The notes under the pieces are model-generated. The model had not been told where the DNA came from and did not search any database. It was given only the letters and a program-made list of their open reading frames with translations. A stretch of 64,000 nucleotides of DNA from OLB16 sp964481775 (GTDB lineage: Bacteria > Hinthialibacterota > Hinthialibacteria > OLB16): positions 1-64,000 of the forward strand of contig CAYZUX010000005.1 of assembly GCA_964481775.1 (NCBI GenBank), in the 5' to 3' direction. The position numbers were made by a program, and so were the translations under genes. Shown here piece by piece: positions 45,569 through 52,891 of the stretch; within the stretch, counting starts at the first letter, position 1; the number at the start of each line of letters is the position of its first letter.

Positions 45569-45961
45569 ATGCAACTGGATCATGCCGCTTTTCGAGTCGC
45601 CGACCTGGACCGTGCCATCAACTTCTATACCGGGGTCTTCGGCCTCAGACTGATGTTCCGCCAGGAAGACCCCGAACACCATGAAGCTTTCGCCTTTCTG
45701 GAGGTGGAGGGAGGCAACCTGGAGCTGCTCCAGTGTCTCGATGAGCAGAACCGGCCCATCCCGTATTCCCCTCCTGGAGTGGAACCACCCTTTACTCCGC
45801 ATTTGGCGATGAAGTCAGATGACCTCGATCAGCTGGTGACCACTTTGCGGGAGAAAGGTGTCCCGATTGTGAAAGGCCCACTTGAGATTCCGGGTCAGGT
45901 CAAATGGTTGTACCTGACCGACCCGGACCAGAATGTTTTGGAGTTTGTGCAATGGTTGTAG
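45569..45961 (+). CDS. VOC-superfamily (glyoxalase/dioxygenase-like) protein
   Basis: The 130-residue protein has two beta-alpha-beta-beta-beta units of the vicinal oxygen chelate fold. The first opens with LDHAAFRVADLDRAINFYTGVFGL and carries EGGNLELLQ; the second has HLAMKSDDLDQLV and ends with YLTDPDQNVLEFVQW. His and Glu positions for a metal are present in both halves, so it could be a methylmalonyl-CoA epimerase or lactoylglutathione lyase-like enzyme, but the substrate cannot be assigned. AAGGAG precedes the ATG at good spacing. Confidence 0.88.
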   Translation: MQLDHAAFRVADLDRAINFYTGVFGLRLMFRQEDPEHHEAFAFLEVEGGNLELLQCLDEQNRPIPYSPPGVEPPFTPHLAMKSDDLDQLVTTLREKGVPIVKGPLEIPGQVKWLYLTDPDQNVLEFVQWL

Positions 45962-45987
45962 ACTGAATCGAAAATCTCACTCAGCTC

Positions 45988-46169
45988 GCCCACGAGTTGC
46001 ACTCATGGGCCTGGAGATTGCACATTTCCAACTCAGCTCGCCCACGAGTTGCACTCGTGGGCGGAACCCTTCTAGCGGAGTTGTACTCCGCTTGGGTCTT
46101 GCACCAGAGTTGAGCCGAGTGGGAGTACAACTCCCACAGAAGGGTCGAGCCCCGGAGTTCAACTCCGGG
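45988..46169. repeat. Cluster of five palindromes sharing a GAGTT/AACTC core
   Basis: Palindromes lie at 45988-46010 (one mismatch), 46040-46062, 46074-46092, 46119-46137 and 46151-46169. Each centres on GAGTTGCACTC, GAGTTGTACTC, GAGTACAACTC or GAGTTCAACTC. The outer arms differ (CCCAC, AGCG, GTGG, CCCG) but are complementary within each unit. The first two are also direct repeats of about 32 bases starting ACTCAGCTCG. The block fills the gap between the VOC gene and bshA. Confidence 0.85.
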
Positions 46170-46201
46170 TCCAGCTAATGCGGGTACTAGGAGAACTAAA
46201 G

Positions 46202-47368
46202 ATGCGCATCGGGATTGTGTGTTATCCCTCCATCGGTGGGAGCGGAATTGTGGCCAGCGAATTGGGCAAGGCATTGCTTGAACGCGGGCATGATATTCAC
46301 TTCTTTTCCTATGATCTTCCCCACCGTCTGGCCGGCGATGAGGCGCGCTATACCTTCCACCATGTGGATGTTCCCATTTACCCGGTGTTCCGCTTTCCGC
46401 CTTATACCCTTGCGCTGGCCACCAAGCTGGCCGAGGCCGCGCAGGAACATCAGCTCGATGTGATCCATGTCCATTATGCCATCCCTCATTCGACCTCGGC
46501 TCTGCTGGCCAAGATGATGACCTGCCATTATCACCAGCGCAAACTCAAGATCATCACCACGTTGCATGGAACCGATATCGATCTGGTGGGATGGGAGCCC
46601 AGTTACCGTACCGCGGTCGAGTTCAGCATCAACAGCAGCGATGCGGTGACCGCGGTCTCGGAGGATCTCAAGCGGGCCACCCTCGAAAAGTTCGGCGTCA
46701 CACGTGATATCCGTGTCATTTACAACCCGATCGACACCACCGTGTTTCGTCCCAATCCCAATGGGTCCACCTCCGGCAACGGACGTTTTAAGACCATCCT
46801 GCATGTCTCCAATTTCCGTCCCGTGAAACGTGTCCAGGATGCGGTCAAGATCCTCGATCTGGCCAGGAACTATCTCCCGGTCCGTTTGGTCTTCTTTGGA
46901 GACGGCCCGGACCGTCCGCTTGCCGAACGCACAGCCAAGCAGCTGGGTGTGCTGGATCGTGTCGACTTCGAGGGCTCGGTTCAGAATATCGAGGAACGTC
47001 TGAGGCAGGGGGATTTGCTGCTATCGACCTCAAACAATGAATCTTTCGGCATGTCCATCGCGGAGGCCATGGCAACCGGGTTGCCGGTGGTGGCTTACCG
47101 GGTTGGCGGCATTCCGGAGGTGGTGGAGGATGGAGTCAATGGCCGTCTGGTAGATCCGGGATGTATCTGTGATGCTGCCAAGGCGGTGGTGCAGATCCTT
47201 TCCAATCCCGCTTTACGTACTCAATATGGGAGGAGCGCCCGCAAGCGGATCGAGGAGCATTTCCGTTGCGACCTGATCGCCAAGCAATACGAGGAGCTTT
47301 ACCAGGAGGTGTTGGAGCAAGAGAGTCCGTGCATGGGGGCACTCAATTTCGCGAAGGTGGAGGGGTGA
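46202..47368 (+). CDS. bshA: N-acetyl-alpha-D-glucosaminyl L-malate synthase
   Basis: The 388-residue GT4 glycosyltransferase makes GlcNAc-malate from UDP-GlcNAc and L-malate, the first step of bacillithiol synthesis in the cytoplasm. The start at 46202 has AGGAG eight to nine bases upstream; a 46178 start would overlap it. The N-terminus MRIGIVCYPSIGGSGIVASELG is a hallmark of BshA, followed by FSYDLPHRL, HVHYAIPHS and TTLHGTDIDLVG. The C-terminal nucleotide-sugar site has FGMSIAEAMATGLPVVAYRVGGIPEVV. BshB and BshC genes are not in the window. It indicates that the organism uses bacillithiol as a low-molecular-weight thiol. Confidence 0.93.
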   Translation: MRIGIVCYPSIGGSGIVASELGKALLERGHDIHFFSYDLPHRLAGDEARYTFHHVDVPIYPVFRFPPYTLALATKLAEAAQEHQLDVIHVHYAIPHSTSALLAKMMTCHYHQRKLKIITTLHGTDIDLVGWEPSYRTAVEFSINSSDAVTAVSEDLKRATLEKFGVTRDIRVIYNPIDTTVFRPNPNGSTSGNGRFKTILHVSNFRPVKRVQDAVKILDLARNYLPVRLVFFGDGPDRPLAERTAKQLGVLDRVDFEGSVQNIEERLRQGDLLLSTSNNESFGMSIAEAMATGLPVVAYRVGGIPEVVEDGVNGRLVDPGCICDAAKAVVQILSNPALRTQYGRSARKRIEEHFRCDLIAKQYEELYQEVLEQESPCMGALNFAKVEG

Positions 47369-47381
47369 CCCCTCATTCATC

Positions 47382-47726
47382 TTAACAGATCCTCCACCAT
47401 GGCGCTGCCAACACACGCCGAGTAATGGGGAAAGTCTCCGAACCGCCATAAAGAAACAGGCCGCGTGTCCGCTGGACCTCATCGAGGACGAGTCGAGGGG
47501 CCCGGTTCACGACACTTTCGGGATCGGTCTCGGCCTGTGTCCGCAGGTCAAAGTCATCCAGTGTGAGGTAGGGCCGGTTCTTCAGCTCTGGGAGCGAGCG
47601 AACCAAGGTGGTTTTGCCGGTTTAACGAGCGCCAAGCAGAACTACGACAGGCGCTGTCCTCAGGGCATGGATCACCGCAACCGAAGCGGCGCGTGGAAGG
47701 AGAGAGGGGCTCTGTGGGTATTCCAT
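47382..47726 (-). pseudogene. Remnant of AAA-type ATPase with stop codon in Walker A
   Basis: Reading from ATG 47726, the frame gives MEYPQSPSLLPRAASVAVIH and then APVVVLLGAR, a TAA stop, and TGKTTLVRSLPELKNRPYLTLDDFD. Intact relatives (the DUF4143 ATPases) read GARQTGKTT, so the stop replaces a glutamine codon. The Walker B region survives (APRLVLDEVQR), but the sequence after it no longer matches the family and ends at 47382, about 300 residues early. It is a decayed gene with a nonsense mutation and a 3' deletion. Confidence 0.8.
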
Positions 47727-47859
47727 ACATGATGAGTATGGATTACACAAGGTTTATGGACGGCTTTGAAAGACCAGAGATCAGAACTATGAGCAAAAAT
47801 TGATAAAATATGCACAACATATTGTACTATCTAATAACCCATATCCATATCTGAAGCGG

Positions 47860-48114
47860 TTACGTCTTTTTTTGGGAAAAAAGACACGACTCCTCACACC
47901 AGTACCCCACTCCATACACGGTCCGGATGATTTTCGGATCATGCGGGTCGGCCTCGATGCGTTTGCGGAGTTGTGAAATGTGTTGATCCAGAGCGCAGCT
48001 GCTGGGAATGTCGTCCATTCCCCAGCAATGGTCGAAAAACAGGTCGCGATCCACTACCTTGCCCTCTTGAGCCTCATCCGGTAAGGTCAATCGAAGTCTT
48101 TGAAACACAGGCAT
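47860..48114 (-). pseudogene. Remnant of OmpR/PhoB-type response regulator DNA-binding domain
   Basis: The 84-residue frame holds the second half of a winged-helix effector domain: EGKVVDRDLFFDHCWG, then ALDQHISQLRKRIEADPHDPKIIRTVYGVGYW, which matches the recognition helix and wing of PhoB-like regulators. The receiver domain is absent, a stop codon lies just before the ATG, and about ten residues of the first helix seem to be missing between LTLPDEA and QEGKVV. No sensor kinase is next to it. A remnant is more likely than a working gene. Confidence 0.6.
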
Positions 48115-48221
48115 TTCCTAAGGCGATCGTTTTTCCGGATCCTCAATCGATGGGAATGTGTCAAAGACAGCATCGTGGCGGTCACACCACCACTTTCCAT
48201 ATGTCAACGGAGGAGAAATCC

Positions 48222-49523
48222 ATGCTTTGCCCTCAAACCCAGTGCCGTTTAGGGGGAACCACTCTCTTGCTTGTTCTCATTCTGGGAACCACCCAACCCG
48301 CTCTGGGAGGGGACTGGCCACAGTACCGAGGTGCTCACCTGGATGGAACCACCGAAGAGAAAGTGGTGCTTCGCAACTGGCCGAAGGAGGGTCCCCCAAA
48401 AGTCTGGAAAGTGCCGACTCCCAATGGCTTCAGCTCCTTCACCACCGCAGGTGGTAAGGCCTTCACCCTGGTCAGCCGTGAGGATGCGGATGGGCTCCTG
48501 AGAGAGACTTGTGTTGCTCTGGATGCCGCGACCGGGAAAGAACTCTGGGCCTTTATGATGTGCATCGCCAAGTATGAAGGCGGGGGTGATTCCGGAACGG
48601 ATGACAACAAGGGAGGCGATGGCTCACGATCGACACCTTCACTGGATGGGGGGCGCGTCTATGTGTATGACTCACAGATCCACCTCTACTGCCTGAATGG
48701 AGAGGATGGCAAGGTTCTCTGGTCCAAGAATATTGGAGAGGATTTCGCCGGCCCGAATATCCGTTGGCAAAGCGCGGCCTCCCCCTTGATCGATGGGGAT
48801 CTCGTGTTTGTTCCCGGTGGGGGACCTGGACAGGCTTTTATTGCCTTCAACAAAGTGACCGGGGATGTCGTCTGGAAAAATCTCGACGACCAGATGACTC
48901 ATGCCACGCCAGTTCCCGCCACGATTCACGATGTCCGTCAGATCATCTTTTTCGCGCAATCCGGTCTGGTCTCGGTTGAGGCGAAAACCGGTAAGGAGCT
49001 GTGGCGGTACCCCTTCCCCTACAAGGTCTCGACCGCCGCCTCGCCGGTTGTCTACAAAGACCTGGTTTACTGTTCCGCGGGATATGGAGTGGGCGCGGGC
49101 CTTTGCCGGATCAGGAAGACCGCGGCCGGCATGGAGGCCGAGGAAGTCTGGCGTAAACCCAACCAGCTGTTCAACCATTGGAGCACCCCTGTGTGCAAGG
49201 ATGGCTACCTGTATGGCATGTTCAGCTTCAAAGACCATGGCAAAGGGCCTGTCAAATGTGTCGAACTCCTGACTGGCAACGAGAAGTGGTCAAAGGATGG
49301 CTTCGGTCCGGGTAATGTCATCCTCGCGGGAGATTTATTCCTGGCCCTTTCGGATAAAGGCGAACTGGTTCTCTTCGAGCCAACCCCCTCCGCTTATAAA
49401 GAGATCGCACGTACCGATGTCCTGGATGGGAAATGCTGGTCAACCCCCATCCTGAGTAATGGCCACATCTTTGCCCGCAGCACCAAGGAAGCGGTCTGTC
49501 TGGATGTTTCCAATAGCAAATAA
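48222..49523 (+). CDS. Secreted PQQ-like beta-propeller protein
   Basis: The 433-residue protein starts at 48222, eight bases after GGAGG; the frame is open back to 47973 but that part overlaps a gene remnant on the other strand. The signal peptide contains TTLLLVLILGTTQPALG. The mature protein opens with DWPQYRGAHLDGTT and has repeated blades with CVALDAATGKELWAF, CLNGEDGKVLWSK and VEAKTGKELWRY. It is a paralogue of the protein encoded at 35653. No catalytic domain or cytochrome is attached. An acidic, glycine-rich loop (GGGDSGTDDNKGGDGS) near residue 125 may bind calcium. Confidence 0.88.
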   Translation: MLCPQTQCRLGGTTLLLVLILGTTQPALGGDWPQYRGAHLDGTTEEKVVLRNWPKEGPPKVWKVPTPNGFSSFTTAGGKAFTLVSREDADGLLRETCVALDAATGKELWAFMMCIAKYEGGGDSGTDDNKGGDGSRSTPSLDGGRVYVYDSQIHLYCLNGEDGKVLWSKNIGEDFAGPNIRWQSAASPLIDGDLVFVPGGGPGQAFIAFNKVTGDVVWKNLDDQMTHATPVPATIHDVRQIIFFAQSGLVSVEAKTGKELWRYPFPYKVSTAASPVVYKDLVYCSAGYGVGAGLCRIRKTAAGMEAEEVWRKPNQLFNHWSTPVCKDGYLYGMFSFKDHGKGPVKCVELLTGNEKWSKDGFGPGNVILAGDLFLALSDKGELVLFEPTPSAYKEIARTDVLDGKCWSTPILSNGHIFARSTKEAVCLDVSNSK

Positions 49524-49527
49524 ACGT

Positions 49528-49575
49528 CCTCATGTCCTCCCCCTCTCCCAGTGGGAGAGGGGGAGGGGGACGAGG
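49528..49575. repeat. 48-base palindrome after PQQ-propeller gene
   Basis: CCTC-GTCC-TCCCCCTCTCCCA pairs with a GGGAGAGGGGGAGGGGGA-CGAGG arm, with two small bulges. It begins 4 bp after the stop codon and is followed by TTTT, so it could end the transcript, but the base composition also fits the repeat family at 40203 and 45484. Confidence 0.75.
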
Positions 49576-49636
49576 TTTTCCCCGCATGCTTTTCATTCAC
49601 GCCAGTCACCATTAACGTACTTGCCCAGACAAACCC

Positions 49637-51277
49637 ATGGGCGCCTCTACAAGCACTTCAACAGAAACCTTGCCCGGCAGTCTGGCCAACATGAACCATC
49701 CAGCCAGCCGGCCGTTGGTAATCTTCTTTTTCGTCTTTTACCTGATCGCCATCATCCGTAATGCCTGGCTATGTGATGACGCTTACATCACATTGAGGAC
49801 TGTCGACAACTTCATCCATGGGTATGGACTCACCTGGAATACCGCCGAACGGGTCCAGGTTTACACCCATCCTTTATGGATGCTCTGCCTGTCTTTTTTT
49901 TACTTCTTCACACGCGAAGCCTATTTCACCACCCTGTTCTTTTCACTCACGGTCTCCGCCGCGGTGGGATATCTGCTGGCTTTCCGGATCGCGCGTTGCG
50001 CGGGCACAGCGATCATTTGCCTGACATGCCTGACCTTCTCGAAGGCCTATCTCGATTACTCCACCTCCGGTCTGGAAAATCCTCTTACACACCTTCTGTT
50101 GGCCATTTTCATCCTGACAATCCGCCAACCCGGCAGAGATCTCCGTTGGTTATTCCGTCTATCGCTGATCGCTGCCCTGGCCGCAACCAACCGGATCGAT
50201 ACGATTCTCTTGTACTTCCCCGCACTCCTTTACGGCATCTTCCATCTTCCAAAGGGGGGACGTGCCAAAACATATCTCAAAGGATTCACTCCATTCATTC
50301 TCTGGGAGTTTTTTTGCCTGATCTATTACGGTTTCCCTTTCCCCAATACCGCTTATGCCAAGCTCAACACAGGTATTCCCGCCACCGATCTCATCTTCCA
50401 GGGGGTTTGCTATCTGTTGAACTCACTCACACTCGACCCGCTCACACTGCTCGTCATATTTGCGGGAATTACCTTGACCTTCTCACGGAGTGGGGGCCAA
50501 TCGCAGAGTAGTGAATCCATTCATCTTAAGGAAAACAAGGCGAATGAATTCGCTATTCCACAAGTGATTTCCATTGGGCTTGTATTGTATCTGCTCTATG
50601 TGATCTGGATTGGGGGTGATTTCATGAGCGGGAGGTTCCTGTCTGCGGTTCTTCTGGGTTCGGTGGCCTTATTCGCATCCACCTGGGTCATCGACCTCAA
50701 GTCCTCTGTTCCAGTGCTCGTGATGGTGTTGCTGGTGAGTCTTTATTCTCCTCATTCTCAATATCTTCTCGATCTGGGGCACCCGCTTTCACAGCAGGTT
50801 TCCGTTATCGACAACAAGGGAATCGCTGATGAAAGGGCTTATTACCATGCTGCCTCAGGACTTGTGAACATCTCCCGCCACCAGGAACTGCCTTACAACG
50901 CCTGGGTTCTCGAGGGACGCAAGGCACGTGAGAAAGGGGCTGATGTGGTCACCCGCGAGAACATTGGTCTGTTCGGCTACTATGCCGGCCCCCAGGTCCA
51001 TATCGTGGATATCTGGGCCTTGGCGGATCCGCTCCTGACACGTCTTCCGATGGTTCAGCAGGATTGGAGGATTGGTCACTTTCAACGGGAAATCCCAGGT
51101 GGGTATATCCCGACTCTCCAGTCCGGGAAAAATCAGTTGGTGAATCCCAACATTGCCGCTTTTTATGACAGGCTTGTCCTTATCACTCGGGGTTCCCTGT
51201 CCAGCCCAACGAGGTGGTATGAGATTCTTAAGATGAATCTGGGTTGGTATGATGACTTGATTCAGCCGGTTGAATAA
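49637..51277 (+). CDS. Polytopic membrane protein, GT-C/AftB-like glycosyltransferase candidate
   Basis: The 546-residue protein has about nine to ten hydrophobic segments, starting with RPLVIFFFVFYLIAIIRN, and a soluble C-terminal domain of about 150 residues. The first loop carries CDDAYITLRTVDNFIHGYGLTWN and then ERVQVYTHPLW. The paired acidic residues are typical of GT-C enzymes such as the mycobacterial arabinofuranosyltransferase AftB and related polyprenyl-sugar transferases. It would move a sugar from a lipid carrier to an envelope glycan on the outer face of the inner membrane; donor and acceptor are unknown. The ATG at 49637 is kept, though 49691 is possible; neither has a clear ribosome site. 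Confidence 0.75.
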   Translation: MGASTSTSTETLPGSLANMNHPASRPLVIFFFVFYLIAIIRNAWLCDDAYITLRTVDNFIHGYGLTWNTAERVQVYTHPLWMLCLSFFYFFTREAYFTTLFFSLTVSAAVGYLLAFRIARCAGTAIICLTCLTFSKAYLDYSTSGLENPLTHLLLAIFILTIRQPGRDLRWLFRLSLIAALAATNRIDTILLYFPALLYGIFHLPKGGRAKTYLKGFTPFILWEFFCLIYYGFPFPNTAYAKLNTGIPATDLIFQGVCYLLNSLTLDPLTLLVIFAGITLTFSRSGGQSQSSESIHLKENKANEFAIPQVISIGLVLYLLYVIWIGGDFMSGRFLSAVLLGSVALFASTWVIDLKSSVPVLVMVLLVSLYSPHSQYLLDLGHPLSQQVSVIDNKGIADERAYYHAASGLVNISRHQELPYNAWVLEGRKAREKGADVVTRENIGLFGYYAGPQVHIVDIWALADPLLTRLPMVQQDWRIGHFQREIPGGYIPTLQSGKNQLVNPNIAAFYDRLVLITRGSLSSPTRWYEILKMNLGWYDDLIQPVE

Positions 51278-51321
51278 CCATCCCCCTGAAATCATCAAAC
51301 CTTGTATGATAGTTACCATTC

Positions 51322-51990
51322 ATGCCGAAACTGATCTATACCGAAACACGACCCCTGACTGGCTGGCGCAAGACCCACGATGTTCTCAGGTTCTACTGGT
51401 GGTGGTGGGTCAACCGGATGTATATGCGTCTCTGGTTCCGTCTCTCCATCGACGGGGAGGAAAACATCCCGGCCTCTGGAGCAGCGATTCTGGCCAGCAA
51501 CCACTTAAGTTACCTGGATGCCAACATCATCTCGGCGGCCTCGCCCCGCAAGGTCTCCTTTATGATCGCACGCGAATGGTACGAACATTGGACCATCCGT
51601 TGGATGGCCGAATTCCTGGGGTGTATTCCGGTAAATCGAAGCGGACAGGACCTGGCAGCTGTCAAAACCGCACTGAAGCATCTTTCGAAAGGTTACCTGT
51701 TGGGTTGTTTCCCGGAAGGTGGAATCAGCCAAAGTGGTGAGATGCAGGATGGAAAGCTTGGAGTGGCTTTGCTTGCGGTGAAGTCGGGCTGCCCGGTAGT
51801 CCCTGTACGGCTTTCGGGATACGGTTACCAGTCATTGACAGGAACCTTCCTGATTCCCAAGCGGATTCGGATTAGTATCGGGAAGCCGCTTGTGTTCGCG
51901 GGAATCGACTCAAAAAATCGTGAGAACCTGGAACGGGTCACCGATGAACTGACTCAGGCGATACGGGAACTCGAAGGGAGTTCGAAATAA
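51322..51990 (+). CDS. 1-acyl-sn-glycerol-3-phosphate acyltransferase (PlsC family)
   Basis: The 222-residue protein has the HX4D catalytic motif in SNHLSYLDANII, the glycerol-phosphate-binding region FPEGGISQSGEM and a later VPVRLSGY block. It would put the second acyl chain on lysophosphatidate at the inner membrane, giving phosphatidic acid for phospholipids. There is an amphipathic N-terminal segment (WWWWVNRMYMRLWFRLS) instead of a full TM helix. The AsmA-like gene begins 8 bp after its stop, suggesting co-transcription with an envelope-lipid protein. Confidence 0.88.
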   Translation: MPKLIYTETRPLTGWRKTHDVLRFYWWWWVNRMYMRLWFRLSIDGEENIPASGAAILASNHLSYLDANIISAASPRKVSFMIAREWYEHWTIRWMAEFLGCIPVNRSGQDLAAVKTALKHLSKGYLLGCFPEGGISQSGEMQDGKLGVALLAVKSGCPVVPVRLSGYGYQSLTGTFLIPKRIRISIGKPLVFAGIDSKNRENLERVTDELTQAIRELEGSSK

Positions 51991-51998
51991 GGGGATTC

Positions 51999-52880
51999 AT
52001 GGCACGCGGACTGGTTGTCGGTTTCCTTGCGGGCGTGGTGCTCACCCTGATTCTCGCGGGTTCTACCGCGTATTATGTCTACACCCAGATTCAACGGCGC
52101 CTTTCCTCCGAGGGAACTCAGCAGGCGGTGGAAACGCAACTGGTTTCATTACTGGGTGAAGGCGCCAGGGTGGAGAGTGCCCAGGTCACATTCCCCAACC
52201 TGATCACGCTCAACAATCTCAGTATCTCCAATGCAACCGGGACCATATTGTCCGTTGAGAAGATTGAAGCCGCTGCAGAGGGGGGAGTCACGGGTCTCCA
52301 GCAGGGTCGTTTCATCGAAGTGGTTCTCACCCGTCCGGTGATCGCACTCGAAAAAAGGCATGGACGCTGGAACCTGAGAGATCTGATCGATCCGCTTCTC
52401 GCCCGAACCACCGCCGGTGCAAATGCCTCATCCTCAACCTCAACCAGAGCGAGCCTCCCTCTCAGAATGGTTCAGATCAAGGAACCAAAACTGACTGTCG
52501 CCATGGAGAATCAACCTTTTCAGGAATATGAGGCTGAAACGCTCGTTTGTAGCCGTGAGGACCACCACTCCGCCTGGAGCTTATTCTGTCAGGGAGCCCA
52601 TGTCCGTCTGAACTCAACCTCCGAGTCATTTCCCTTTGGTGATCTGGTCAACTCGATGCAGGACCTGGTTGTCTCCCGGTCAGGAAATTCAACAGCTCCC
52701 CCAGTGGATGCTGGCTCCTGGTTGGCGGGTGTCACCATGGAGAACACCAGCCTGGAACTGAACTATCCCCAACAGAACATCATCATTGAGGGCATTTCTT
52801 TCCAGGCCGATCGACTTTTTGAGACCCTCAAACTCCAGACAGGCTCTCTGGAAAAAAAAAACGATCGATCGGGAGCCTGA
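51999..52880 (+). CDS. AsmA-like envelope protein, N-terminal part (frameshifted at A10 tract)
   Basis: This 293-residue frame starts four bases after AAGGGG and has an N-terminal TM helix (GLVVGFLAGVVLTLILAGS) followed by the AsmA start pattern EGARVESAQVTFPN, LTLNNLSISN, and EVVLTRPVIALEKRHGRWNLRDLI. AsmA-like proteins span the periplasm and are linked to lipid transport to the outer membrane. The frame ends nine residues after ten A residues at 52852-52861. The -1 frame continues the protein without a break through LTWEPLNPRTGQ into the next entry. A single gene of about 1240 residues is the most likely original form. Confidence 0.8.
   Translation: MARGLVVGFLAGVVLTLILAGSTAYYVYTQIQRRLSSEGTQQAVETQLVSLLGEGARVESAQVTFPNLITLNNLSISNATGTILSVEKIEAAAEGGVTGLQQGRFIEVVLTRPVIALEKRHGRWNLRDLIDPLLARTTAGANASSSTSTRASLPLRMVQIKEPKLTVAMENQPFQEYEAETLVCSREDHHSAWSLFCQGAHVRLNSTSESFPFGDLVNSMQDLVVSRSGNSTAPPVDAGSWLAGVTMENTSLELNYPQQNIIIEGISFQADRLFETLKLQTGSLEKKNDRSGA
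52852..52862 (+). other. A10 tract containing an in-phase A-AAA-AAC slippery heptamer
   Basis: Ten A residues followed by C overlap the reading frame as GAA AAA AAA AAC, so A_AAA_AAC at 52856-52862 is in the phase needed for -1 slippage. Slippage would join the two AsmA-like frames exactly. A self-complementary CGATCGATCG follows. A sequencing error, a real mutation, transcriptional slippage or programmed frameshifting would all look the same here. Confidence 0.6.
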
Positions 52881-52891
52881 CCTGGGAACCC

